A stretch of DNA of 7,829 nucleotides from assembly GCA_029938185.1 (NCBI GenBank), contig JAOZVK010000265.1, positions 1-7,829 of the forward strand, given 5' to 3'. Made by a program: the position numbers and the translations under genes. Position 1 is the stretch's first letter, and each line of letters begins with the position of its first letter. The notes under the pieces were generated by a model. It searched no databases and was not told the DNA's origin. It saw nothing but the letters and a program-made list of their open reading frames with translations. The stretch comes from Bacteroidales bacterium (GTDB lineage: Bacteria > Bacteroidota > Bacteroidia > Bacteroidales > JAOZVK01). Below, piece after piece: positions 1 through 5,729 of the stretch.

Positions 1-62
1 AACATTTTAGGAACTAATAAAAAACTTAAATAAGCTATTTTTGCTAGTATTTTTAAAGACCA
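1..62 (-). mobile_element. Partial MITE-like element, truncated by window edge
   Basis: This stretch is the reverse complement of the left end of the complete element at 5171-5415, matching about 60 of 63 positions by eye (compared with 5171-5233). The differences are two substitutions and a one-base indel near the tip. The element tip, reading inward on the minus strand, is TGGTCTTTAAAAATAC. It ends at base 62, so the body continues to the left, outside the window. The following bases, GGTCATACC (63-71), should be its 9-bp target duplication if it inserted as the complete copy did. No transposase is visible. Confidence 0.7.
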
Positions 63-65
63 GGT

Positions 66-152
66 CATACCTACGGCATTTTGGGGGAATATTTGCATTT
101 ATGTCCACCGATTACCATCGGTGGCATGCCAATAGAACATGCCTAAAGGCAT
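66..152. repeat. REP-like palindromic repeat
   Basis: Two hairpins are visible: a perfect 8-bp stem, CCACCGAT (105-112) with ATCGGTGG (117-124) around a TACC loop, and ATGCC (139-143) with GGCAT (148-152) around TAAA. A related CCTACGGCATT lies at 70-80. The block is much richer in G and C than its surroundings and encodes nothing evident. From memory, similar palindromes recur between genes in environmental Bacteroidota, where they resemble REP sequences moved by IS200-like (RAYT) transposases. That link is inference. Confidence 0.5.
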
Positions 153-178
153 TTAATCACTTGCTAATAATTTGTTTA

Positions 179-202
179 TGAAGTTCAAAACTTCAGTTTT
201 TT
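179..202 (+). terminator. Possible intrinsic terminator of an upstream gene
   Basis: A 7-bp perfect stem, TGAAGTT / AACTTCA around a CAA loop, is followed after one G by six T residues (197-202). The stem is AT-rich and weak. No upstream gene is in view, so this could be chance in AT-rich DNA. From here to the promoter at 333 nothing else stands out. Confidence 0.3.
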
Positions 203-332
203 AAGTTATAAACTGTTAGGTGGAAATTGAAACTTGCCAAATTTTATTACAAATATTTAGGTGCTATGCACATTTTAAATTGGGTGCAAAAGCATATAGT
301 CATTAATTACTTCCACACATATTACAATTGTA

Positions 333-364
333 TTTGATATTATGTAATCTATTATATACTTTTG
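333..364 (+). promoter_or_regulatory. Bacteroidota-type sigma-A promoter for the FGE-like gene
   Basis: TTTG at 333-336 is followed after exactly 20 bases by TACTTTTG (357-364), which fits the Bacteroidota consensus of a -33 TTTG and a -7 TAnnTTTG. A start of transcription near 371 would give a leader of about 30 nt before the ATG at 402. There is no purine-rich Shine-Dalgarno sequence before the ATG, only AT-rich bases, as is usual in this phylum. Confidence 0.6.
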
Positions 365-401
365 TACATTGAATAGTTACAAATCTTAAGCTTTTTGAAT
401 T

Positions 402-1514
402 ATGATAAAAAAATATATACTTATAGTCTTTATGTTTTTTTTTATTATAATTGTTTATTCTCAAAATGAGTCTTGTTATTTAGAGTATAAAAAAATGGGA
501 ATAAATAGATATAATCAGGGAAAATATAATATTGCAATAAAAAATTTTAGTGCTGCTATCGAATGTGATGATTTACCAGAAATAAATAATATCCAAGAGT
601 GGATTAATAAATCGAAAAAATGTAATATTTATAAAAATATTTCAGATAAAAAAATAATAAGTGGTAATATATGTGAAGCAATAAAATATCTTAAAAAAAT
701 TATAAATCTAAATCCAAATGACAGGTATTGTAAAAGTTTAATTATTTCGAGCAAATCAATAATAACTGTTAACAATGAAATGATATTTGTAAAAGGTGGT
801 ACATTTACGATGGGAAATGATGAGTTGCAAAACCTTACACCACATAATATAAAACTAAGCGACTATTATATTGATAAGTATGAAGTTACAAATGAAGAAT
901 TTGCAAAATTTTTAAATTTTCATGGAAACAAAGTAAAAAATGGAAATTTATGTATTGATATTAACGATGAAGATTGCAAAATATATAAAAAAGATGAATG
1001 TTATTATGCTCATGAAAAGTTTAAAAACAAACCAGTTGTAGAAGTTAGTTGGCATGGTGCAAATGCATATGCCAAATGGTTGGGAAAAAGATTACCTACC
1101 GAAGCTGAATGGGAATATGCTGCTAAAGGAGGAATTTATAATAATGAATATGATAACAATGAATATGAAACTATTAGTAATTATGCTTGGTATAGAGCTA
1201 ATTCTAATCAAGATATTCATAATATAGGACAAAAAAAACCAAACGAACTTGGCATTTATGATATGAGAGGTAATGTGTTTGAATGGTGCTTAGACTGGTA
1301 TTCAGCAAATTTCTATGTTTTAAGTCCATACGAAAATCCTATGGGGGTAAACGCTGGTGAATACAAAGTAATTAGAGGAGGTTCTGCATTATCGTTTAAA
1401 GTATCAACAAAAGTTAGTTCGAGATTCTTTAATCTACCAAGTAATACTAAGGGTGATTGCGGATTTAGATGTGTTATGCCAGTAGATAATAAACAAAATA
1501 GCGCATCAAAATAA
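402..1514 (+). CDS. Exported TPR-FGE-sulfatase (SUMF1-like) domain protein
   Basis: This 370-residue protein starts with two Lys and a hydrophobic run to about residue 19, then YSQ: a signal peptide, so the protein is exported to the periplasm or cell surface. Residues 27-55 (GxxxYNQGKYxxAIxxFxxAI) and about 82-108 look like TPR helices. Residues 127-360 form an FGE-sulfatase domain: GGTFTMG (132-138), EVTNEEFAKF (161-170), VSWHGANAYAKWLGKRLPTE (215-234), MRGNVFEW (288-295), VIRGGS (323-328) and GFRCV (354-358). Formylglycine-generating enzymes carry two redox cysteines in the stretch before that final motif; here it reads STKVSSRFF, with no Cys. It is therefore probably not a sulfatase activator but one of the many Bacteroidota proteins that use the fold for structure or binding, such as the gliding-motility lipoproteins. 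It is monocistronic, with its own promoter and a probable terminator, and convergent with dapA. The exact role is unknown. Confidence 0.85.
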   Translation: MIKKYILIVFMFFFIIIVYSQNESCYLEYKKMGINRYNQGKYNIAIKNFSAAIECDDLPEINNIQEWINKSKKCNIYKNISDKKIISGNICEAIKYLKKIINLNPNDRYCKSLIISSKSIITVNNEMIFVKGGTFTMGNDELQNLTPHNIKLSDYYIDKYEVTNEEFAKFLNFHGNKVKNGNLCIDINDEDCKIYKKDECYYAHEKFKNKPVVEVSWHGANAYAKWLGKRLPTEAEWEYAAKGGIYNNEYDNNEYETISNYAWYRANSNQDIHNIGQKKPNELGIYDMRGNVFEWCLDWYSANFYVLSPYENPMGVNAGEYKVIRGGSALSFKVSTKVSSRFFNLPSNTKGDCGFRCVMPVDNKQNSASK

Positions 1515-1526
1515 GGTCTTCGACCT
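1514..1526. other. Small hairpin at the stop codon of the FGE-like gene
   Basis: AGGTC-TTC-GACCT is a perfect 5-bp stem starting on the last base of the TAA stop codon. No T run follows, so it is not a standard intrinsic terminator. It may protect the mRNA 3' end or be chance. Confidence 0.25.
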
Positions 1527-1545
1527 AGTTACCATAACAATACGC

Positions 1546-1708
1546 AATTTAATAAAATATAATATTGAAAAACTTTTGTCAGACTACTTATAAACATAAG
1601 TTGTTTTTTGGGCATGTTTTATATACTCTAAATGGTTTTAGTTTTAACATTAATAGCTGATCAATTATTAATCAAAGTGTTGTATAATTGAATAATTGTA
1701 CCATTTAA
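1546..1708. repeat. Decayed intergenic repeat, copy 1 (3' of dapA)
   Basis: Four blocks recur in the same order and orientation at 2801-2900: a 17-base identical block (1546-1562), ATACTCTAAATGGTTTT (1623-1639, 15/17 identical), a 24-base block (1661-1684, 23/24 identical) and ATTGTACCATTTAA (1695-1708, identical). Copy 1 is longer because of extra segments between blocks, one of which carries the terminator at 1586-1609. It begins 32 bp after the FGE-like gene and ends 34 bp beyond the 3' end of dapA. Confidence 0.65.
1586..1609 (+). terminator. Probable intrinsic terminator of the FGE-like gene
   Basis: ACTTAT-AAAC-ATAAGT is a perfect 6-bp stem with a 4-nt loop, followed by TG and six T residues (1604-1609). 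It lies about 72 bp after the stop codon and before the convergent dapA end. The stem is weak (AT-rich), so it may act together with the larger inverted repeat at 1611-1736. Confidence 0.45.
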
Positions 1709-1736
1709 AGTATATTTCAGAAGTACGAAACATGCC
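1611..1736. repeat. Interrupted inverted repeat between convergent genes
   Basis: GGCATGTTT (1611-1619) pairs with AAACATGCC (1728-1736), and inside these ATATACTcTAAATGGT (1621-1636) pairs with ACCATTTAaAGTATAT (1699-1714); the right arm has 13 extra bases. An inner CAATTATT / AATAATTG pair (1662-1669, 1691-1698) adds a nested stem. On the plus strand the closing arm is followed by a run of seven T (1738-1744), so it may be a long, loose terminator. It could also be a decayed palindromic element. Confidence 0.45.
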
Positions 1737-1742
1737 ATTTTT

Positions 1743-2627
1743 TTATTTATATTTATCCAATAGTTTCGATAATTTAAGATAAGTTGATTTACTGACTCTA
1801 TGCAAGGGTAGTCTTAAATGGCTTGGCGAAATTTCAAGTATTTTGAGAGCTGCTTTCACTCCTGCTGGATTTCCTTCAACAAACAGATTATTTATAATAT
1901 CAATTAAACTATAATGTTGCTTTCGAGCCATTTCATAGTTTCCTTCGAGTGCATAATTTACCATAGTCGAAAACTGTTTTGGTAGAGCATTGGCAGTAAC
2001 CGATATAACTCCTTTACCACCCAAAGAAATTAAAGGAAGCGTTAAAGCATCATCTCCAGAAATTACACTAAAATCATCAGGTTTGTTATTAATGATTTCC
2101 ATTACTTGAAGCAAATCGCCTGAAGCCTCTTTTACTGCAACTATATTTTCAATATCGTTGGCTAATTGTATAACAGTTTCTGCATTAATATTTACTGATG
2201 TTCTTCCTGGTACATTATATAAAATAACAGGAACTGGACTTGCTGTTGCTATTTCTTTGTAATGAAGGTATAATCCTTTTTGACTTGGTTTATTATAATA
2301 TGGTGATACTGAAAGGATTGCGATTACGTCTTCAAAGTCAGTATTTTTAATATCATTTATTACATTTTGAGTATTATAACCTCCATATCCTACAACAATA
2401 GGTAGTTTTCCGTTAACAGTTTCTTTTACGAAACTAATTATAGCCAGTTTTTCATCTTTTGTTAGTGTTGCAACTTCGCTTGTGGTACCCATAGCTACAA
2501 TATAATCAACTCCATTATTTACAATATGTTGAAGTAGTTTAGCAAGTGATCTAAAATCTACGCTTCCATCTCTTCTAAAAGGTGTTACTATAGCCACACC
2601 TGTGCCAGTTAGGTTTGTTTTAATCAT
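1743..2627 (-). CDS. dapA: 4-hydroxy-tetrahydrodipicolinate synthase
   Basis: DapA condenses pyruvate with aspartate semialdehyde, the first step committed to diaminopimelate and lysine, in the cytoplasm. The protein is 294 residues from the ATG at 2627, within the family's usual 290-300. Visible landmarks in this numbering are GTTSE (47-51, the substrate-binding Thr pair), SPYYNKPSQKG (108-118), LYNVPGRT (136-143, with the proton-relay Tyr137 and carboxylate-binding Arg142), VKEASG (165-170, with Schiff-base Lys166) and GGKGVISV (203-210). An in-frame ATG 33 bp further upstream (2660) would add an 11-residue Lys/Ile-rich tail not found in the family, so I use 2627. It lies downstream of the DUF6913 gene on the same strand, about 290 bp away with a large hairpin between, so the two are probably separate units. 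The enzyme looks intact. Confidence 0.95.
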   Translation of the reverse strand: MIKTNLTGTGVAIVTPFRRDGSVDFRSLAKLLQHIVNNGVDYIVAMGTTSEVATLTKDEKLAIISFVKETVNGKLPIVVGYGGYNTQNVINDIKNTDFEDVIAILSVSPYYNKPSQKGLYLHYKEIATASPVPVILYNVPGRTSVNINAETVIQLANDIENIVAVKEASGDLLQVMEIINNKPDDFSVISGDDALTLPLISLGGKGVISVTANALPKQFSTMVNYALEGNYEMARKQHYSLIDIINNLFVEGNPAGVKAALKILEISPSHLRLPLHRVSKSTYLKLSKLLDKYK

Positions 2628-2735
2628 TTTAATATGTATTTTGATTTTAAGGGTTATCAAATTATGTTTTAATACAATATACTATAATAAGCATAGTTTT
2701 TACTTATTATAACATAAAGGTTTATATATTGAGCA

Positions 2736-2788
2736 AAAGCAACATTAAAATAGTTGGTAAGGTCTACGGTCTATTTAAATGTTGCTTT
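2736..2788 (-). terminator. Long hairpin between the DUF6913 gene and dapA
   Basis: Arms 2736-2753 and 2771-2788 pair over 18 bases with a single mismatch around a 17-nt loop. This is the longest near-perfect stem in the dapA/DUF6913 region. Read on the minus strand it ends in TTGCTTTTGC, a short T run, so it could terminate DUF6913 transcription, although about 130 bp after the stop codon. It could also be a structured leader upstream of dapA. It resembles no riboswitch I recognise. Confidence 0.45.
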
Positions 2789-2800
2789 CGTACTTTATTA

Positions 2801-2900
2801 AATTTAATAAAATATAAATGTCGAAAAATTTTTGTTATACTCTAAGCGGTTTTCAATTATTAATCAAAGTATTGTACCATTGTATCATTGTACCATTTAA
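2801..2900. repeat. Decayed intergenic repeat, copy 2 (3' of the DUF6913 gene)
   Basis: This is the compact version of the repeat at 1546-1708: blocks 2801-2817, 2837-2853, 2853-2876 and 2887-2900. At 2871-2894 it holds three tandem 8-bp units, ATTGTACC, ATTGTATC and ATTGTACC, which are degenerate in copy 1. It ends 20 bp from the DUF6913 stop codon, so both copies sit just downstream of minus-strand genes. It has no coding potential. Confidence 0.65.
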
Positions 2901-2920
2901 TATACCTCACATAACAAGAA

Positions 2921-3475
2921 TCAATCACTTTTTCTTATAGCAGCCATATAATGTTTTATTTGGTCAAGATAATAAACAAGATCGACATTATCATCAATAT
3001 TTAATATTAAATCACTATATGTATTTATTATATCATTTTTGGTTATCTTAAATTTAGCTTTTGACAATGCAATAATATAATGAACAGGGAAGTAATTCTC
3101 GTCACTTAAATCAATGAGTATGTCAAGTGGTTTGTTCATAAACTCGTCAATTGTTGAGCTTACAGGTCGCTGATACCAGTTTAGGTTTGATATTGAAAAA
3201 AACTCTACTCCCTTGTGATAGGGGAAGTAAGCAATTACATCTTTATTTGAAACATATCCCAATGCTGATACTTTGATTTTCTTTTTTTCTAAGAATTTAA
3301 TAAATTCTTTTGCCATTATATATGTATCTTGAGTTGTAGCACTAAAAACTATTCCGGCAGTACTTGCCGAATCAAAATTGTGAAAAGATTTATCTCTTTT
3401 CAGCATACGTGCTTTTCTCTTTAATATAAAAAAACTTATCCTATCTATTATTTCTCTTAATGCTTTCACATGCAA
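2921..3475 (-). CDS. DUF6913 family protein
   Basis: This is a 184-residue soluble protein of unknown function. A basic amphipathic N-terminus (1-27) is followed by GIVFSATT (41-48), a helix with EFIKFLEKKKIKVSALGY (57-74), an EFFSISNLNWYQRPVS segment (91-106), PLDILIDLS (116-124) and a C-terminal YLDQIKHYM (169-177). From memory, this order, especially the NWYxRPVS and DILIDLS-PxHYI features and the IKHYL-like end, marks the Bacteroidota-specific family now called DUF6913, commonly encoded beside dapA as here. It has no signal peptide or membrane segment, and no catalytic residues can be assigned. The ATG at 3475 is preceded by AT-rich sequence without a clear Shine-Dalgarno or recognisable promoter. 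Conserved neighbourhood suggests a housekeeping role, but a link to lysine or wall synthesis is only inference. Confidence 0.75.
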   Translation of the reverse strand: MHVKALREIIDRISFFILKRKARMLKRDKSFHNFDSASTAGIVFSATTQDTYIMAKEFIKFLEKKKIKVSALGYVSNKDVIAYFPYHKGVEFFSISNLNWYQRPVSSTIDEFMNKPLDILIDLSDENYFPVHYIIALSKAKFKITKNDIINTYSDLILNIDDNVDLVYYLDQIKHYMAAIRKSD

Positions 3476-3908
3476 TCTATTTTGGTAGATAAAAAATTAG
3501 AATATTTGATGTTTACATATTTTCAAAAAACTAATTATTAGTATTTTAATGCATTATTATCATTATATAACAAACAACAACACATAAACCAATGGCAAAT
3601 TTAAAAACTTTTTTGTAAATATATGGTATCTTTTAAATAAAGCTTACACTTTTTTTATTTTCCACTCTTCAATCTTCTTACAATATATATGCCTAATTTG
3701 TTTTATTATATATAATTTTTGACAAAATTTACTTTATTCTATTGTCAAATTTTCATTAAATTAGCTCCCCAGTAAATTTGTTTTTTTAAATGAATAATTA
3801 GAGACCTGGTATAGCAGTTTTAAGTTAGACTTTTTTTAACCGCAAAGTTGCACAAAGTTTGATACAAATTTAACCTGTGCTATATTATTCAGGAAAGGAA
3901 GAGTTACT
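3476..3908. other. 433-bp gene-free spacer with short repeats
   Basis: No coding sequence is supported. The stretch holds an 8-bp inverted repeat, TTTGACAA (3718-3725) with TTGTCAAA (3742-3749), spaced by 16 bases and possibly an operator or weak hairpin. It also has an ACCGCAAAGTTGCACAAAG motif (3839-3857) that resembles a repeat common in environmental Bacteroidota. The leader and promoter of the DUF6913 gene must lie at its left end, but no clear TAnnTTTG box is seen. No T-tract terminator is evident after the LuxR-type gene. Confidence 0.4.
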
Positions 3909-4532
3909 TTAAAATGACTTTTCTCGCAGTAATTTGCACACAACTTCAACTCTGCTTTTAACACTAAATTTTCTGCAAATATTTTTCACATGTGTACGGA
4001 CAGTTTCAATGCCAATGGATAATCGGGTTGCTGTTAATTTGTTACTTAATCCTTCCGTAAGGCAATTTAAAACCTCCAATTCTCTTGATGTTAAGTTATT
4101 TATATCCGATTGTTTTTGAGAATAAATACCTTCAAACAATATTTTATTTATTGATACAGAAGACATCACACCACCCTTAATACATTGCCAAATTGCATCC
4201 AACAAATCGCTTAATCTTAAATTACTTTCTAATATAGCATTTATGCCAAGTCTGATACAACGTAAAATAAAATCATAATCGGGGACATGCATCACCACAA
4301 TAATTTGTATATCAGAAAACATCGAATGAACTTCAACAATATTATCAAGGGTTACCATCTTGTCAAAAGTATTAATTATGATAAGTTGAACAAATACATC
4401 TTTATAGGTACTTTTTAAAGAAAATATATTTTTTTCATAAAATACAATTTCAAATGACCTGTTTTTATTTGCATATTTTATAAAATCATTAATAATGTGA
4501 ATTGTTTTCCCCAATATACCGATATAAGTCAT
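3909..4532 (-). CDS. LuxR/NarL-type transcriptional regulator with degenerate receiver domain
   Basis: This 207-residue protein has the architecture of a NarL-type response regulator. Residues 1-120 resemble a receiver (IQIIVVMHVPDYDFILRCIR, 75-94, then GINAILESN and an ELLEAI-like helix). Residues 147-205 form a GerE/LuxR helix-turn-helix (LTSRELEVLNCLTEGLSNK, then ETVRTHVKNICRKFSVKSR). The receiver lacks its chemistry: no acidic pair follows strand 1 (IGILGKT), the phosphoacceptor Asp at the end of strand 3 is replaced within LIIINTF, and the conserved Lys after strand 5 is replaced in AILESN. It is probably not phosphorylated and may respond by dimerisation, ligand or level. There is no adjacent histidine kinase. 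Its start is 132 bp from a 67-bp repeat shared with the DUF6765-like gene, so autoregulation and control of that gene are possible but unproven. Confidence 0.85.
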   Translation of the reverse strand: MTYIGILGKTIHIINDFIKYANKNRSFEIVFYEKNIFSLKSTYKDVFVQLIIINTFDKMVTLDNIVEVHSMFSDIQIIVVMHVPDYDFILRCIRLGINAILESNLRLSDLLDAIWQCIKGGVMSSVSINKILFEGIYSQKQSDINNLTSRELEVLNCLTEGLSNKLTATRLSIGIETVRTHVKNICRKFSVKSRVEVVCKLLREKSF

Positions 4533-4663
4533 TTAGATGTTTTTTTACAAGGTGATATTTATTCATTTGGCATTTTAAGATACTCTCCATTCGTAGAATA
4601 GAAAAGTGTCAAAGTTAAAGTGGAGGTAAATAATTTTTTGAAGATATTTTCACTATAATATTA

Positions 4664-4730
4664 ATTAAAATTTCTTTAGTTCTACTTTACGAACTTAAAA
4701 CTGTTTGATAATTAAACTATTAAATCATTT
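4664..4730 (-). repeat. 67-bp leader repeat, copy A (upstream of the LuxR-type gene)
   Basis: It matches 7763-7829 with 5 mismatches in 67, in the same orientation. The core from 4679 to 4730 differs at only one base. Read on the minus strand, this copy contains GTTTAATTATCAAAC and GTTCGTAAAGTAGAAC, both inverted repeats that could be operators. Similarity to copy B stops where copy B reaches the DUF6765-like ATG; here no start codon follows. It may be a relic leader of a lost paralogue, a shared regulatory site, or one of two recombination repeats. Confidence 0.75.
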
Positions 4731-4766
4731 TTATTAGTATTTCAAATATTTAGTATAATGTATTTA

Positions 4767-4861
4767 ATTGTTTTTGCTTTCAGGGCGTTCTTGCTTATGA
4801 ATGCATTTATACATAGGGCGTTGCCCCATGTTAATGCTTATGCCCATTCAGGGCAAAAAAA
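4767..4861 (+). repeat. Interspersed palindromic repeat, copy 1
   Basis: It is the inverted counterpart of 5252-5352, near-identical over most of its length apart from a few substitutions and a roughly 9-base gap at one end. The core is a hairpin at 4803-4837: GCATT/AATGC, then CAT/ATG, then GGGC-GTT-GCCC (4816-4826). A second small hairpin is GCCC-ATTCA-GGGC (4842-4854). It is GC-rich against an AT-rich background and has no ORF. It looks like a REP/BIME-type element. No MITE ends are recognisable around this copy. Confidence 0.65.
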
Positions 4862-5071
4862 CTCGAGAAATAGAAATTCAAGATACTAACTATTTTTTTG
4901 AACTAAAATAAATTGAATGCTAAACATGGCTACGTAGGTCATTGTATAAAATCGACACTTTGTAAAGTTGTAACTTATTGTAATCCTGGCGTAAACAAAA
5001 TTGTTAATTGTCCATTATTCATTGTTAATTACTTACACGTATAGTATTGGACATTATTTTATTTTTTGACT

Positions 5072-5117
5072 GGATTTACAGGATTTACAGGATTTACAGG
5101 ATTGATTTTTATCCTGT
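5072..5117. repeat. 9-bp tandem repeat with adjoining hairpin
   Basis: GGATTTACA is repeated three times head to tail (5072-5080, 5081-5089, 5090-5098), followed by a partial GGATT. The last unit forms a hairpin with downstream sequence: ACAGGAT (5096-5102), loop TGATTTTT, ATCCTGT (5111-5117). From memory, such CAGGATTTACAGGATT strings recur between genes in many environmental genomes. The function is unknown. Confidence 0.7.
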
Positions 5118-5170
5118 TACGAAATGCCTGATAAACAAGACTGTCCAACTTCTGACGGGTAGCCCTAAAC

Positions 5171-5415
5171 TGGTCTTATAAAAATACGAGCAAAAGTAGC
5201 TTATTTAAGTTTTTTATTAGTTCCTAAAATGTTTTTTTATTTTGTTAGTAAGTTTTTTTGCCCTGAATGGGCATAAGCATTAACATGGGGCAACGCCCTA
5301 TGTGTAAATGCATTCGTAGGCAAAAACGCCCTGAAAGGGCAAAAGCAAAACAATAAAAAAAAGAATAAAATTAGAACTAATAATATTTTGTAAAGTATTA
5401 GTTTTTATAAGACCA
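5171..5415. mobile_element. Complete 245-bp MITE-like element with 9-bp target duplication
   Basis: The ends are perfect 14-bp inverted repeats: TGGTCTTATAAAAA (5171-5184) and TTTTTATAAGACCA (5402-5415). Immediately outside both is the identical 9-mer GCCCTAAAC (5162-5170 and 5416-5424), a target site duplication. Subterminal sequence on both sides also shares ATTAGTTC / GAACTAAT (5216-5223, 5374-5381). The interior carries an interspersed palindromic repeat (5252-5352) and no ORF, so it must be mobilised in trans. Clean ends and an unmutated duplication indicate a recent insertion. A 9-bp duplication is compatible with several DDE transposase families (for example IS1- or IS4-like), and I cannot assign one. 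Confidence 0.8.
5252..5352 (-). repeat. Interspersed palindromic repeat, copy 2 (core of the MITE)
   Basis: It is the reverse complement of the repeat at 4767-4861. It has the same central GGGC-AAC-GCCC hairpin plus GCCC-TGAAT-GGGC (5260-5272), and a GCCCT-GAA-AGGGC hairpin (5328-5340) whose outer arm is missing from copy 1. Copy 2 is therefore the fuller version. Its location inside a bounded element shows it can be carried as cargo. Confidence 0.65.
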
Positions 5416-5456
5416 GCCCTAAACATCTTATTTTTAGCATTATTTAAGCTTGTGAA

Positions 5457-5511
5457 GTAGAATTACTTAGACAAAATTTATAACTGTTTGCAATTAAGGA
5501 GTTAAAAATTT
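5457..5511 (-). repeat. Weak third copy of the leader repeat
   Basis: On the minus strand this stretch aligns with copies A and B through AAAT, TAA, TTAATT, CAAACAGTT, TAA, TT, GT and AAGTA in the same order and similar spacing, with substitutions and small gaps. In AT-rich DNA part of this could be chance, but the 9-base CAAACAGTT match to copy A in the right place supports homology. Confidence 0.4.
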
Positions 5512-5662
5512 GATGTTTTCTAAAAAAAGTTTGTTCCATTTTTTTCTATAACATTATTATTAAGTGCTGTTACAAAAGTTTTTTGACATTTACGTATTCA
5601 TAACATTCTGATTAAGTTATCTTTATACTAATGCGTAAGCAACTATAAATAGGTGGAAGACC

Positions 5663-5679
5663 TTATAATGACATTATAA
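5663..5679. repeat. 17-bp perfect palindrome
   Basis: TTATAATG and CATTATAA surround a single A (5671). With a one-base centre it is more likely a DNA site for a dimeric protein than an RNA hairpin, or it is chance in AT-rich DNA. It lies about 95 bp beyond the 3' end of the DUF6765-like gene. Confidence 0.35.
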
Positions 5680-5683
5680 ATAA

Positions 5684-5729
5684 AAAACGAGAACAAACTT
5701 TTAACTTTTAGTTTTTACTCTTTTCGTTT
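5684..5729 (-). terminator. Possible terminator of the DUF6765-like gene
   Basis: On the minus strand AAACGA, GAG and AAAAAC pair, with small bulges, with GTTTGTTCTCGTTT, and the stem runs into CGTTTTTTATT with six T residues. It starts about 43 bp after the TAA stop. The bulges make it weaker than a classic intrinsic terminator. Confidence 0.35.

Noticed and set aside
2628..2660. Longer dapA with an 11-residue N-terminal extension
   Set aside because: The extension is low-complexity Lys/Ile sequence outside the family's usual start; the ATG at 2627 fits the expected length.
2661..2735. TAATTTG upstream of dapA as a -7 promoter box
   Set aside because: It is one base short of TAnnTTTG and no TTTG lies at the right distance upstream, so I did not list it as a promoter.
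3934..4119. 61-codon ORF on the plus strand
   Set aside because: It lies wholly antisense to the conserved helix-turn-helix coding part of the LuxR-type gene and has no recognisable features; it is a shadow.
5072..5103. CRISPR-like array
   Set aside because: The units are 9 bp and directly adjacent, with no spacers, and no cas genes are present.
5140..5440. Short minus-strand ORF (about 25 codons) restored if the MITE is excised
   Set aside because: It is too short, has no family resemblance, and the joined frame is likely chance.
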